From assembly GCA_013426755.1 (NCBI GenBank), contig AP019861.1, positions 669,067 to 733,066 of the forward strand: a stretch of 64,000 bases of DNA, read 5' to 3'. The notes below the pieces were generated by a model. It was not told the DNA's origin and did no database searches. It saw only the letters and a list, made by a program, of their open reading frames with translations. Numbering within the stretch: the first letter of the stretch is position 1; the number at the start of each line of letters is the position of its first letter. This DNA comes from Spirochaetota bacterium (lineage in GTDB: Bacteria > Spirochaetota > UBA12135 > COTS27). This document shows positions 36,972-46,029 of the stretch, piece after piece. The translations under genes were made by a program, and so were the position numbers.

Positions 36972-38063
36972 ATGATTATAAGTAGAAAGATACAGCAATT
37001 CATAAAGTTGCGATCATTTATTAGGGCTACGGTTATTGTACTTGCTGCTCTAATGTTATTACTGGGGTGTGCGAGAAGTAAAATGACAATTGGCGTTATG
37101 GTTCCACTTAGTGGCGACGCAGCCGCCTACGGTACTAGCGTCCAGAAAGGTGTTCAGCTGGCTATGGAAACACTCAATGTTAAAAATGTTGAGGTTGTTT
37201 TTGAAGATTCTGTATGTGATCCGAAACAAGCCAACAATGCAGCGACTAAGCTTATTACTATTGACAATGTTGTTGCTATTATAGGTGAATTGTGCTCGAG
37301 CGCAACACTCGCAGCAGCACCGATCGCAGAAGCGAATGGAGTTGTTTTATTGTCGCCAGCCTCGACTAGTCCAGATATTACAGATGCGGGTGATTTTATT
37401 TTTAGAGACGTTCCCAGCGACGCCAAACAAGGCGTTTTTGCCGCCAATCTCGTGTATAATGACGGAAATACAAGTGTTGCTATTTTATTTCCCAACGAAG
37501 ATTATGGAAAAGGCTTCTCGGGTGTAATGGATGAAGCTTTCACAAGCTTAGGCGGAACGACTATTCTAGAAAGTTTCAATCGCGGCGAAACCGACGTCCG
37601 ATCACAATTGACTAAGATCAAACGAGCTAATCCTGATGCGATCTTTCTTATATCAAACTCACCAGATGCAGCGAGCGCCGCTATTCGTCAAATCAAAGAA
37701 TTGGCACTTACTGCAAAACTTTATGGTTCTGAAGGCTTGAAATCAGATGCAATCGCACAGACCCCAGGCGCAGAGGGACTTATCATCTCTTCGGTCAGCG
37801 CAGGCACGCCTGATTTTATGGCTAGACATGAGCAGAAGTTTGGTGAAGTACCAGGACCTTTCTCAGCACAGGGCTATGATGCCTTTGAGTCGATTGCTCG
37901 TGCTATCGAAGCGGGCGCTAAAGACGCTAATGGTATCAAAAATGAACTTTATACCTTGTCTTTTGAAGGTGTGAGTGGAACTATTGATTACGATGAAAAT
38001 GGTGATATTTCTGGTGGATATGAATTATTCATTGTTCAAAACGGTCAGTTTGTTCCTTATTAA
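36972..38063 (+). CDS. livJ: Branched-chain amino-acid ABC transporter, binding lipoprotein
   Basis: This is a type I periplasmic-binding protein for leucine/isoleucine/valine-type ligands. A TTG at 36960 opens the frame, but ATG at 36972 has GGAAGAA just upstream and gives 363 residues. The signal ends at the lipobox LLLGC, so it is probably membrane-anchored. The Peripla_BP_6 fold shows TIGVMVPLSGDAAAYG, GVQLAMETLN, the ligand loop SPASTSPDITDAG and AQGYDAFESI. Permease genes livH and livM and the ATPase gene livG follow, but only after a 1.3-kb repeat-rich gap. It is probably expressed above the permeases, as such binding proteins usually are. Confidence 0.93.
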   Translation: MIISRKIQQFIKLRSFIRATVIVLAALMLLLGCARSKMTIGVMVPLSGDAAAYGTSVQKGVQLAMETLNVKNVEVVFEDSVCDPKQANNAATKLITIDNVVAIIGELCSSATLAAAPIAEANGVVLLSPASTSPDITDAGDFIFRDVPSDAKQGVFAANLVYNDGNTSVAILFPNEDYGKGFSGVMDEAFTSLGGTTILESFNRGETDVRSQLTKIKRANPDAIFLISNSPDAASAAIRQIKELALTAKLYGSEGLKSDAIAQTPGAEGLIISSVSAGTPDFMARHEQKFGEVPGPFSAQGYDAFESIARAIEAGAKDANGIKNELYTLSFEGVSGTIDYDENGDISGGYELFIVQNGQFVPY

Positions 38064-38189
38064 ACTTTGCTAAATAATGTCTATAGAAAGCAACCTTTGA
38101 AAGCAACCTTTTTATTTCATGATTTAGTCTTATTGTCTGTCCCTACGACTGCCTTGCGTGATTACGTGTATTTTGTGCAAGGCAGAAAT

Positions 38190-38780
38190 AGGGAGACACA
38201 GATAGGGCGATGCAATTAGCGGGAATATAAGCCAGGTCTCCTCAATTTCGTCAGATAGGGAGACACAAATAGCGGGATATAAGCCTAGCCTCCTCAATCT
38301 AATCAGATATAGGGTAACACAAATAGCAGGATATAAGCCTAGTCTCCTCAATCTCGTCAGATAGGGAGACACAAATAGCGGGATATAAGCCTAGCCTCCT
38401 CAATCTCGTCATATAGGGGAAACACAAATAGCAGAATATAAGCCTAGTCTCCTCAATTTCGTCAGATAGGGAGACACAAATAGCAGGATATAAGCCTAGC
38501 CTCCTCAATCTAATCAGATATAGGGTAACACAAATAGCGGAATATAAGCCTAGCCTCCTTAATCTAATCAAATATAGGGTAACACAATTAGCGAGAATAT
38601 AAGCCAGGTCTCCTCAATTTCGTCAGATAGGGAGACACAAATAGCAGGATATAAGCCTAGCCTCCTCAATCTAATCAGATATAGGGTAACACAATTAGCG
38701 GGAATATAAGCCAGGTCTCCTCAATCTCGTCAGATAGGGTAACACAATTAGCGGGAATATAAGCGAGTCTTCTTAACCTA
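38190..38780. repeat. Large minisatellite: about 11 units of 52-54 bp
   Basis: Each unit starts agggagacacaaatagc or agggtaacacaaatagc, continues with atataagcctag, and ends ctcctcaat...tcagat. Units are 52 bp, or 54 bp when the end reads ctaatcagatat; the first is longer through an insert. Units differ by 5-15 percent and variants recur in mixed order. In many junctions GTCTCC and the following GGAGAC form a possible 6-bp stem with a loop of about 17. No unique spacers are present. Confidence 0.95.
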
Positions 38781-39115
38781 GCCAGCGTAGGTTTTGGGTA
38801 GAGCGTCTATGCTTTAATCTCTCAATTTCAGTATCCCAGTAGAGCGTTTCTATGCTTTAATGCCTCAAGTCTCTCTAATTTCGAGACATCAGCAGGAGTG
38901 TTTATGCTTCAGTGCCCCCATTTCAATACTTCAGTAAATCGGCTATGCTTCAATATCTCAATCCCTTGACCGTACTATTTCAGTAGACTGTCCATACTTT
39001 AGTTCCCTCAATCCTCAATTTCAATGATTTAATGGCGTGTTTATGCATTAATGCCTCAATCCTGCAGTCTTGCAATTGCAGTATTTCAGCTAGATCAGTT
39101 ATGTTTCAATACTTT

Positions 39116-39163
39116 AATAATATTTCAATACAATAATATTTCAATACAATAATATTTCAATAC
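39116..39163. repeat. 16-bp tandem repeat, three identical copies
   Basis: The unit aataatatttcaatac is at 39116, 39132 and 39148 without change, which suggests recent amplification. Confidence 0.95.
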
Positions 39164-39315
39164 AGCCACGACTAGATTAAGAACCTTTTAGGAAGTTAAT
39201 TAGATTTTAAGACTTTGTATTGATTATTCAGTATGGTTGTATTGAGTGTTAATTTATTCAGTATTAATTTATGAGGTATTATTTTTCATATCCTTTTTGG
39301 ATTACGGTAGAAAAA

Positions 39316-39324
39316 TGGTATAAT
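39316..39324 (+). promoter_or_regulatory. Promoter candidate for livH (extended -10)
   Basis: TGGTATAAT lies about 42 bp before the livH ATG. A weak -35, TTTGGA, lies 17 bp upstream of TATAAT. It is the best-placed of the recurring TGGTATAAT sites. Confidence 0.5.
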
Positions 39325-39365
39325 ATGATAGTATTGAGAGATCACGTAGAGTTATAGCTGGTGTC

Positions 39366-40250
39366 ATGGAATATTATATACAATTTATGATCAATGGGCT
39401 AATTACGGGGTCTATTTATGCCGTAGTGGCGGCGGGGTTTTCACTTATTTATAATACGCATAAATTTGTCCATTTTGCGCACGGCGCAGTGGTAATGGTC
39501 GGAGGATATTTATTTCATACATTTTTTCTATTGGAATGGAATATTATTGTCGCTGCATTGATGGCGGCTATGGTGACGGGTGGTCTTGCTTTGGGACTTT
39601 ATCAATTGACGTATGCTGTTTTTTACAAAAAACGTGCTGGGAATGTCATTCTTTTAATGGCAAGTATTGCGCTTTTGCTCCTTATTAATAATGTTTTACA
39701 GCTTTTTTATGGCGCTCAGGCAACGGTTGTTAAGGCATTTCCTGTGACGGAAGGATTGGAATTTTGGGGAGCAATTATTACACCCGTTCAGATCATTATT
39801 ATTGCCGTTTCGCTTATCTTACTAGGTCTCCTTTATATTCTTATGACCTATACGCAATTAGGTAAGATGATGCGTGCAGTAGCAGATAATGATGAACTTT
39901 CTCTTATTATTGGTATTCCACGTGATAACGTTAAGCGTTTTTCATTTTTTATTGGGTCGTTTATTGGTGCTTTAGGTGGGGTTCTTGTTTCGTTGCAGGA
40001 GGCTCTTGTTCCTTCTAGAGGAACCTATCTTATTATCAAGGGGTTTACAGGTGCGGTGATTGGTGGAATTGAATCTGTTCCTGCCAGTATTATTGGATCC
40101 TATTTGCTTGGTTTTATTGAGAATATTTCTATTATTTATCTTCCATCGGATTATAAAATTACCATTTCCTTTGGGTTGTTGTTTTTATTTCTTATTTTTT
40201 CACCGGGTGGTCTTTATGCACTGTTTTTCAAAGATAGAGTCTCCAAATGA
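39366..40250 (+). CDS. livH: Branched-chain amino-acid ABC transporter, permease LivH
   Basis: This is an inner-membrane subunit of a high-affinity amino-acid ABC transporter. The 294 residues are mostly hydrophobic, with about eight membrane segments. They show LivH landmarks: FMINGLITGSIYAVVAAGFSLIYN at the start, HFAHGAVVMVGGY, and the ATPase-contact region MMRAVADNDELSLIIGI with the EAA-like loop, then GGVLVSLQEALVPSRG and KGFTGAVIGGIESVPASIIGSY. It is the first of the livH-livM-livG run, with 207 bp to livM. There is no Shine-Dalgarno. Confidence 0.94.
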   Translation: MEYYIQFMINGLITGSIYAVVAAGFSLIYNTHKFVHFAHGAVVMVGGYLFHTFFLLEWNIIVAALMAAMVTGGLALGLYQLTYAVFYKKRAGNVILLMASIALLLLINNVLQLFYGAQATVVKAFPVTEGLEFWGAIITPVQIIIIAVSLILLGLLYILMTYTQLGKMMRAVADNDELSLIIGIPRDNVKRFSFFIGSFIGALGGVLVSLQEALVPSRGTYLIIKGFTGAVIGGIESVPASIIGSYLLGFIENISIIYLPSDYKITISFGLLFLFLIFSPGGLYALFFKDRVSK

Positions 40251-40415
40251 AATTCACATCATAAATCACCCATCAAACTCACGTTATATTAATTTATCTC
40301 TATTAATTCAATTTTATCTTAATTTGCCTCTGTATTAAACGCTCCTATGCTAAATGTATGCTGGGTGAGTTATGGTTAGCGGTGTATGAGCGCATTGATT
40401 ATTTTTTATTACTTT

Positions 40416-40455
40416 TATAGATGACTATAAATAACTATAGATGACTATAGATGAC
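40416..40455. repeat. 10-bp tandem repeat, four copies, abutting livM
   Basis: tatagatgac occurs at 40416, 40436 and 40446, with tataaataac at 40426. The array ends two bases before the livM ATG at 40458 and occupies the place where a Shine-Dalgarno would lie; none is present. Confidence 0.92.
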
Positions 40456-40457
40456 TT

Positions 40458-41312
40458 ATGTATTACGTTCTTTCGTTATTGACACAGATCGGTATTTACG
40501 CGGTTATAGCGCTTTCTTTTAATCTGGCATTAGGGTTTACGGGTATTATTAACCTCAGTCATATTTCTTTTTTAGCACTGGGGGCTTATACGACGGCTAT
40601 ATTATATACCCAATTTGGTATGTCTTTTGGAGTTGTTATGGTCTTAAGCGGATTACTTAGTGGATGTGTGGCACTTTTTTTGATATATGCCTGTCGGAAA
40701 TTACGGGGTGATTACCTCGCATTGGGTACATTGAGTTTTCATTTCGTTATATACAGTTTTATTCGCAATTTAGAAACGATTACAGGGGGAACACGGGGCT
40801 TGATTGTCGATAGACCTGCATTTATTAATGATGGTATCAATTTTTTTATTATGGTCGTTGGGTTAGCTGTTGTATTTACGTTTATTTTAGCGCGTATTGT
40901 CCGTTCTCCCTTTGGAACGTTACTCGGAGCAGTCCGTGATGATGAGAAATTAGCACGGGCTCTGGGCAAAGATTCGCAACTCCTTAAAGTTAAAGCTATC
41001 GTTATATCTGCTTTTATCACAGGAGTAATGGGCGGTGTGCTTGCCTTTTTTCTACGCTATGTTCATCCAGATTTCTTTTTTTTATACGAACTGGTCACTA
41101 TACTGACAATTGTCATTATTGGTGGGTTGGCTTCACTGCGCGGGACGCTTATAGCTACATTTATTGTGCTGCTTATTCCTGAAATACTTCGGTTTGTAGC
41201 CCTTCCTAGCTCTATAATCGGGCCCAGCCGACAAATCTTATACAGTATTATATTACTACTCATCCTTCTCATTCATTCACGAGGAATTTTGGGAAAAGTT
41301 GACTTGCATTAA
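40458..41312 (+). CDS. livM: Branched-chain amino-acid ABC transporter, permease LivM
   Basis: This is the second membrane subunit of the Liv transporter. The 284 residues have about eight membrane segments. LivM features are ALSFNLALGFTGIINLSHISFLALGAYTTAIL, the phrase LRGDYLALGTLSFHFV, the coupling helix region FGTLLGAVRDDEKLARALGKD, and TILTIVIIGGLASLRG. The N-terminus lacks the extra segment of enterobacterial LivM. The initiating ATG follows directly on a 10-bp repeat array. Confidence 0.93.
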   Translation: MYYVLSLLTQIGIYAVIALSFNLALGFTGIINLSHISFLALGAYTTAILYTQFGMSFGVVMVLSGLLSGCVALFLIYACRKLRGDYLALGTLSFHFVIYSFIRNLETITGGTRGLIVDRPAFINDGINFFIMVVGLAVVFTFILARIVRSPFGTLLGAVRDDEKLARALGKDSQLLKVKAIVISAFITGVMGGVLAFFLRYVHPDFFFLYELVTILTIVIIGGLASLRGTLIATFIVLLIPEILRFVALPSSIIGPSRQILYSIILLLILLIHSRGILGKVDLH

Positions 41313-41464
41313 TTGTCTGCAGATAATCCTTATAAATAGCCGTAATCACATTCCAAGCTCTACACTCTACACTCCGTACTTTACGCTCCACGTTCTTAGC
41401 AATCCAATAAAACTTAAATACTAGCACTATAAAGAACCTAAAAGAGATAGAGATCTGTCTTACA

Positions 41465-42202
41465 ATGGCACCTATTTTACAAGTAGCTAAGTTAGCCAAA
41501 CGATTTGGTGGTAACCAAGCGCTAGCACAAGTGAGTTTCAGTGCAGAAAAATCTGAGATCACAGCCATTATCGGTCCTAATGGCTCTGGCAAGTCAACAC
41601 TTTTTAATCTCCTCGCTTCTACCCTCGTTAAAGACAGTGGAACCATTCTCATCGATGCTAAAACTGTAACGGATAAGAGTGATCACATCCTGGCAAAAGA
41701 AATGCTTTCTCGTACCTTTCAAGATACCCGTATCTTCACATATCTAACCATTCGTCAGCATATGGAACTTGCGCTTTCTACAAAGGATCAATCGCTTATT
41801 AAAAGTTTCTTCGCCCGGCAAGAGAATAATGATGATGCTATCAATAATGCCCTTAATTGGGTAGGTCTCGAGCACGATCTCAATGAAATGGGGGCAAATC
41901 TCAGCTACGGCCAGACAAAATTACTCACCCTCGCTATGGCAATTGCTAAAAATCATAAAATCCTCCTCCTCGATGAACCCGTTGCTGGTGTAAATCCCAA
42001 ATTACGGAAGAAGATAGCTAAAATTCTTCAGAAATTGCGTTCTGCCGGTGAGACTATTCTCCTTATCGAGCATGATATGGATTTTGTTCTTTCATTAGCA
42101 GATAAGATTATTGTTCTAGACCTTGGCAAAGTTATTATGGAAGGGACACCTAAGCAGATTCTTGCCAGTAAAAACGTCCTCAAAGCTTACTTGGGACGCT
42201 AG
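41465..42202 (+). CDS. livG: Branched-chain amino-acid ABC transporter, ATPase LivG
   Basis: This is one of the two ATP-binding subunits of the Liv transporter. The 245 residues contain Walker A GPNGSGKST (38-46), a Q-loop region with SRTFQDTRIF, a signature in the form LSYGQTKLL (in place of LSYGQQ/LSGGQ), Walker B ILLLDEPVAGVNP and the H-loop LLIEHDM. The IFTYLT and VNPKLR features are LivG-like. The partner ATPase LivF, usually the next gene, is missing. The stop codon TAG is part of the first unit of a 52-bp repeat array that starts at 42199. Confidence 0.93.
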   Translation: MAPILQVAKLAKRFGGNQALAQVSFSAEKSEITAIIGPNGSGKSTLFNLLASTLVKDSGTILIDAKTVTDKSDHILAKEMLSRTFQDTRIFTYLTIRQHMELALSTKDQSLIKSFFARQENNDDAINNALNWVGLEHDLNEMGANLSYGQTKLLTLAMAIAKNHKILLLDEPVAGVNPKLRKKIAKILQKLRSAGETILLIEHDMDFVLSLADKIIVLDLGKVIMEGTPKQILASKNVLKAYLGR

Positions 42203-42690
42203 CATTATCAATTTTACCCATTGATCCCGTAATGTTAACCTTACCTGCCACTAGCATTATCAATTTTATGCATTGATCTCGTAATGTTAACCTTACCTGC
42301 TACTAGCAATATCAATTTTATGTATTGATCCCGCAATGTTAACCTTACCTGCTGCTAGCATTATCAATTTTACCCATTGATCCTGCAGTATTAACCTCGC
42401 CTGCTACTAGCATTATCAATTTTATGCATTGATCCCGTAATGTTAACCTTACCTGCTACTAGCAATATCAATTTTATGCATTGATCCCGTAATGTTAACC
42501 TTACCTGCTACTAGCATTATCAATTTTACCCATTGATCCTGCAGTATTAATCTTACCTGCGAGCCACTAGCATTATCAATTTTATGTACTGATCCTGCAG
42601 TGTTAACCTTGTCTACGCTGCTAGTACAATCCATTTTACCCATTAATTCTGCAGCATTAACTTTATCTATGTTGCTAGCGTAATTAATTT
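42199..42690. repeat. Minisatellite: about ten units of 52 bp starting at the livG stop codon
   Basis: Units start at 42199, 42251, 42303, 42355, 42407, 42459, 42511, 42567, 42621 and 42675: six of exactly 52 bp, then 56, 54 and 54 bp, then a decayed end. Each begins ctagcattatcaat. Units 1-7 contain ATCAAT, seven bases, ATTGAT, which is a possible hairpin; units 8 and 9 have mismatches. The phrase gtaatgttaaccttacctgc closes each unit. Confidence 0.95.
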
Positions 42691-42729
42691 ATCAATCCGA
42701 CTGGTTTCAAGTACTACGTCTAAGGATAA
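42691..42729. other. Short convergent gap after the livG array
   Basis: These 39 bp lie between the end of the array and the rsfS stop codon. Nothing is recognised. Together with the array, the gap between livG and rsfS is 527 bp. Confidence 0.4.
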
Positions 42730-43173
42730 TTACGAGTCTTCGGGTGCAGTGAAGAGTTCGTTATCAGAAGTAGTTAATTCTGTTGTCAATTTCCCGTCAA
42801 GGTCGTAATAAGTGCGGTCTTCTTTCATAAAGAGATGTAAGATAATACTTCCACAGTCAATAATGATCCATCTTTCTTCATTGGGATCGTGTTTATGACC
42901 GCTTATGATACCGATTTTAGCTGTTTTGAGGGTTCTTTTTGCCATTCGTGCCAGTGCTTTCAAATGCAGCGTCGATAAGGCAGTTGCGATCACAATAAAA
43001 TCTGTATAAGCATTTTTCTTAGGACGGACTAGATCATAAATTTGAATGTTTTCGGCTTTAGCAGCGCTGAGCACAAGTTTGAGTTTCTTTAAAACGGCAC
43101 GTTCCTTAGTAAAAGCTTGTTCTTTTTTAGGTTTATTACGAGTAGGCATAGTTGATGAAGTCAATTGATACAT
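42730..43173 (-). CDS. rsfS: Ribosomal silencing factor RsfS
   Basis: RsfS binds ribosomal protein L14 and blocks subunit joining when nutrients are low. The 147 residues are basic for the first 30. The fold then shows the family pattern ENIQIYDLVRPKKNAYTDFIVIATALSTLHLKALA, followed by HDPNEERWIIIDCGSIILHLFMKEDRTYYDLDGKL. The RWIIIDCGSIILHLF block is the usual signature. The ATG at 43173 precedes another at 43149 (MPTRNK), and either could serve. The upstream neighbour is an LCP-like gene, an arrangement seen widely (nadD-yqeK-LCP-rsfS), although nadD and yqeK are not here. Confidence 0.92.
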   Translation of the reverse strand: MYQLTSSTMPTRNKPKKEQAFTKERAVLKKLKLVLSAAKAENIQIYDLVRPKKNAYTDFIVIATALSTLHLKALARMAKRTLKTAKIGIISGHKHDPNEERWIIIDCGSIILHLFMKEDRTYYDLDGKLTTELTTSDNELFTAPEDS

Positions 43174-43227
43174 ATTTTTATGTCCTTAGGAATATTTTAT
43201 GAGCATGGATATAGGGTGATTGGCTAA

Positions 43228-44352
43228 TTATTCTGCTATAAGGTCTTTTAGATAGGCTATGCCGTAATAATCATCTGCGATGTAAAGCGAAAAATCAAAA
43301 CTCTCCCTATAATCAAAGAGTGAATAAACGCGGGAGACACGGGTTACTTGTTTGACGTAATTGATTTTTATTGGCGAATGGGCGAAGTCTATGAGGACCG
43401 AATGACTGAGGTCGATGGGGCTATTGAGATATTCTTTTACGTCAATACGTTTAATTCTAAGGACGCCAGCCGTCCGTGCAGCCAGTCGTTTAATGGGAGT
43501 AGTATTTTTTATTTGCATAGCGATTGGAAATTGTTCGTATTGGAGTGCACGCTCTTTAAATGTGAGAAAGTAATCGGCTATTTTACGTTTATCGTAATTG
43601 CCTTTTTCTAACGCTATATAATAGGTGGTGGCGTCTTTTTTTATCGTTTCTAGATTGCTGCGGAGCAGAAAGAAGTAAATCTCTCCATTTGTTGCAATGA
43701 GCGGAGCAAGTAATTTAGCTAGTGTTTGTCTATTGAGATCACTAGTGAGGCTATTTAGGGCATCGATGAGAGTATTTTTATAATTATTTTGCTCTGTAGC
43801 TAGGATCAATTGTTGTTTCAATATGTTATACCAGATACTGAGTTTGACCTCGCGGATGCGATCAGAATCCGTAACGTCTTCAATAAACGGTTTATAATTG
43901 AATGCATCCAGGTAGCCAAGTCCTTTATCGAGATAGGTGGAGTGGAGATTGAAAAATGCCGTACCCCCCCAATTGCTAAGCAATCTCAATTCATCCGTTT
44001 CTCGTACGGTTATTGTAAAATCAATATTAATATCATAAAAATCTGTTAAAACTTTCTTGAATTTCCGTGTAGGCAATGTGTAGGCATTGATATAGGGTGG
44101 GGTAGGGTTTCTTTTTTTATTGGGAATGCTTAGTTTGTGATTGATTTGATAGAGCAAGAAGAAATTTTCAGGATAGTGAAAGAATAATACCTGGGCGGAC
44201 GTGCGTTCATTGGCTTTATTGCGTCCTTCTATTAGAAAGGTATAGAGCCGTTCTTCTTGTGTCTCTATTTCTAAGCTGTAATAGACGAGATAACTTATGA
44301 ATCCTCCCAGCCCAGCTAGGATCATCAAAACGAAGACAAACCATCTTTGCAT
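43228..44352 (-). CDS. LytR-CpsA-Psr (LCP)-like membrane-anchored protein, divergent
   Basis: This protein is probably anchored in the inner membrane with its bulk outside. The 374 residues start with one transmembrane segment (about 5-27). A region around 105-170 follows the LCP fold order weakly: YDINIDFTITVRETDELRLLSNWGGTAFFN, then GYLDAFNYKPFI, then an Arg-containing helix. The strong Arg/Asp motifs of active phosphotransferases are not clear, so the activity is uncertain. A conserved-looking C-terminal region (about 295-374) may match the LytR_C domain. Its place next to rsfS supports the LCP assignment. The gap to rsfS is 54 bp. Confidence 0.55.
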   Translation of the reverse strand: MQRWFVFVLMILAGLGGFISYLVYYSLEIETQEERLYTFLIEGRNKANERTSAQVLFFHYPENFFLLYQINHKLSIPNKKRNPTPPYINAYTLPTRKFKKVLTDFYDINIDFTITVRETDELRLLSNWGGTAFFNLHSTYLDKGLGYLDAFNYKPFIEDVTDSDRIREVKLSIWYNILKQQLILATEQNNYKNTLIDALNSLTSDLNRQTLAKLLAPLIATNGEIYFFLLRSNLETIKKDATTYYIALEKGNYDKRKIADYFLTFKERALQYEQFPIAMQIKNTTPIKRLAARTAGVLRIKRIDVKEYLNSPIDLSHSVLIDFAHSPIKINYVKQVTRVSRVYSLFDYRESFDFSLYIADDYYGIAYLKDLIAE

Positions 44353-44417
44353 GACAAAACTAGCGCTCGTAATAATAACAATAAAACGTAGAGCGTTTTA
44401 TTCGAACAGAGGTATTG

Positions 44418-45935
44418 TTAACGGATTTCATAATTTTCATGGACACTATTAGCATTGAGAGGTGCCATGCGGCTTGAGGCAGAACTTTTTGCTGCTAGCG
44501 CAGAAGGTTTAGCACATAAAAAACTGTCAACAGCACGGGCGCATTCACGTCCTTCGGAAATAGCCCACACGACCAGCGACTGTCCCCGCCTGGCATCTCC
44601 TGCAACAAAAACATTGCTTAAATTTGTCCGGTAAGGATGATTCTGCTCGGTAGCAATAGTACCTTGGCGTGTGACGGCTAGCTTTTTCGTAGTGTTGCAT
44701 TCTAGCACAGCAAGGTCTGATCCAGTGAATCCCATTGCCAGTAGGACAAGGTCTGCTTGAATAGTCCTAGCCGTGCCTGGTTGTTCTGTGAAATTCTTTT
44801 TTTTGTGATCCCATACGATAGGTTTGTAATGAATGCCTTGTACGGTGTGCTCTTTTGTGGCAACAAATTTTTTTGTTAAAATAGAAAATACACGTTTCGC
44901 TCCTTCTGCTTGCGAAGAAGAAACACGAAAAATATGATCGTAATGTGGCCACGGCATTGTTTCATCACGCGTTGCGGGGGGTTTGGGAAGCAGTTCTATT
45001 TGCGTCACGCGCTTAGCCTGCTGACGAAAAGAAGTGCCAATGCAGTCAGACCCAGTATCCCCACCACCTATCACAAGGACATTTTTTCCAGCGGCGCTGT
45101 ATTTTCTGTTATAACGGTTGTCGAGAATTGATTTTGTCGCATCCGTTAAAAAGTCCATTGCAAACAAAATATTTCCAGCCGATCGGTTTTCAATCTTTAG
45201 ATCACGAGGAATGCTTGCTCCTATCGCTAAAATAACGGCGTCGTATTCTTTTCTTAACGATGCTAATGAAAGGTCACGTCCGATAGTTGTACCTACTTGA
45301 AAAGCGACACCTTCGTTAGAAAGCCGCGCGATTTCATGTTCGACTAACTTTTTATTAAGTTTGAAATTGGGAATGCCATACATTAAAAGTCCGCCAATCC
45401 GATCGCTTTTTTCAAAGACCTTTACGCTATGTCCTGCTTGATTGAGCTGATCAGCGGCGGCAAGTCCTGCTGGACCGGAGCCTACGATGGCTACTTTTTT
45501 ACCAGTCCTCGCTTCTAAACCAGGTGGGCTAGCTGCGTCCCACTTGTTCTCACGAGCCACATCCCCTAATGCGTATTCAATGTTTTTTATAGCAACAGCT
45601 GGCTTATTGATGGCGAGCACACATGAAGATTCGCAAGGAGCAGGGCAGACGCGTCCTGTGATACTTGGAAAATTGTTGGTTGCTCGTAAAATCTCATAAG
45701 CTCTGAGCGTATTACCGGTGTAAAGGTAATGATTGAAGTCTGGAATGATATTGCCGAGCGGACACCCAATGTGACAAAATGGCGTTCCACAGTCCATGCA
45801 TCTAGCGGCCTGTTTAGTAAGCGCTTTGGCTGTAAGGGGTTTGACAAATTCATTAAAATTTTTGATACGCACTTTAGGCGGAAGGTATGTCTGTTCTTCG
45901 CGCGAATACTCTAAGAAGCCGGTTGTTTTTCCCAT
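44418..45935 (-). CDS. gltD: Glutamate synthase, small subunit
   Basis: GltD passes electrons from NAD(P)H through FAD and iron-sulfur clusters to GltB. The 505 residues carry the N-terminal cysteine motifs CMDCGTPFCHIGCPLGN (41-57) and CPAPCESSC. The FAD fold is KVAIVGSGPAGLAAADQL, the NAD(P) fold is VLVIGGGDTGSDC, and the C-terminus has VFVAGDARRGQSLVVWAISEGR. An Ala/Ser-rich C-terminal tail of about 25 residues is unconserved. It lies 94 bp downstream of gltB on the same strand, forming the usual gltBD operon. Confidence 0.96.
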   Translation of the reverse strand: MGKTTGFLEYSREEQTYLPPKVRIKNFNEFVKPLTAKALTKQAARCMDCGTPFCHIGCPLGNIIPDFNHYLYTGNTLRAYEILRATNNFPSITGRVCPAPCESSCVLAINKPAVAIKNIEYALGDVARENKWDAASPPGLEARTGKKVAIVGSGPAGLAAADQLNQAGHSVKVFEKSDRIGGLLMYGIPNFKLNKKLVEHEIARLSNEGVAFQVGTTIGRDLSLASLRKEYDAVILAIGASIPRDLKIENRSAGNILFAMDFLTDATKSILDNRYNRKYSAAGKNVLVIGGGDTGSDCIGTSFRQQAKRVTQIELLPKPPATRDETMPWPHYDHIFRVSSSQAEGAKRVFSILTKKFVATKEHTVQGIHYKPIVWDHKKKNFTEQPGTARTIQADLVLLAMGFTGSDLAVLECNTTKKLAVTRQGTIATEQNHPYRTNLSNVFVAGDARRGQSLVVWAISEGRECARAVDSFLCAKPSALAAKSSASSRMAPLNANSVHENYEIR

Positions 45936-46029
45936 GATCGTTTGTTTTACAGTAACAATAAGTAATAATAAATAACAGTACTGATTCTATTCGTTGTGCG
46001 AGTAAAGGTCTAAATAGTTTAATGTTATA

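Larger units (their letters stand above)
38064..39365. other. 1.3-kb repeat-filled gap between livJ and livH
   Basis: No real gene is present. Contents in order: 38064-38189 unremarkable; 38190-38780 the array of about 52-bp units; 38800-39105 a strongly decayed repeat with words tatgctttaatgcctcaat and atttcagta; 39116-39163 a 16-bp array; 39316-39324 an extended -10 for livH. Open frames on the minus strand across the 52-bp array exist only because the unit lacks stops. Confidence 0.75.

Noticed and set aside
38130..38571. Two minus-strand open frames with repeated RLRRLGLYPAICV-type peptides
   Set aside because: They lie in the 52-54-bp array. The unit has no stops in those frames, but units of 52 bp change the frame, starts are arbitrary, and no homology or ribosome-binding site is seen.
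38190..38780. CRISPR array
   Set aside because: Units are contiguous tandem copies with graded divergence. There are no unique spacers of equal size and no cas gene in the window.
42199..42690. CRISPR array or attachment-site cluster
   Set aside because: The 52-bp units are direct tandem copies throughout, with no spacer diversity and no integrase nearby.
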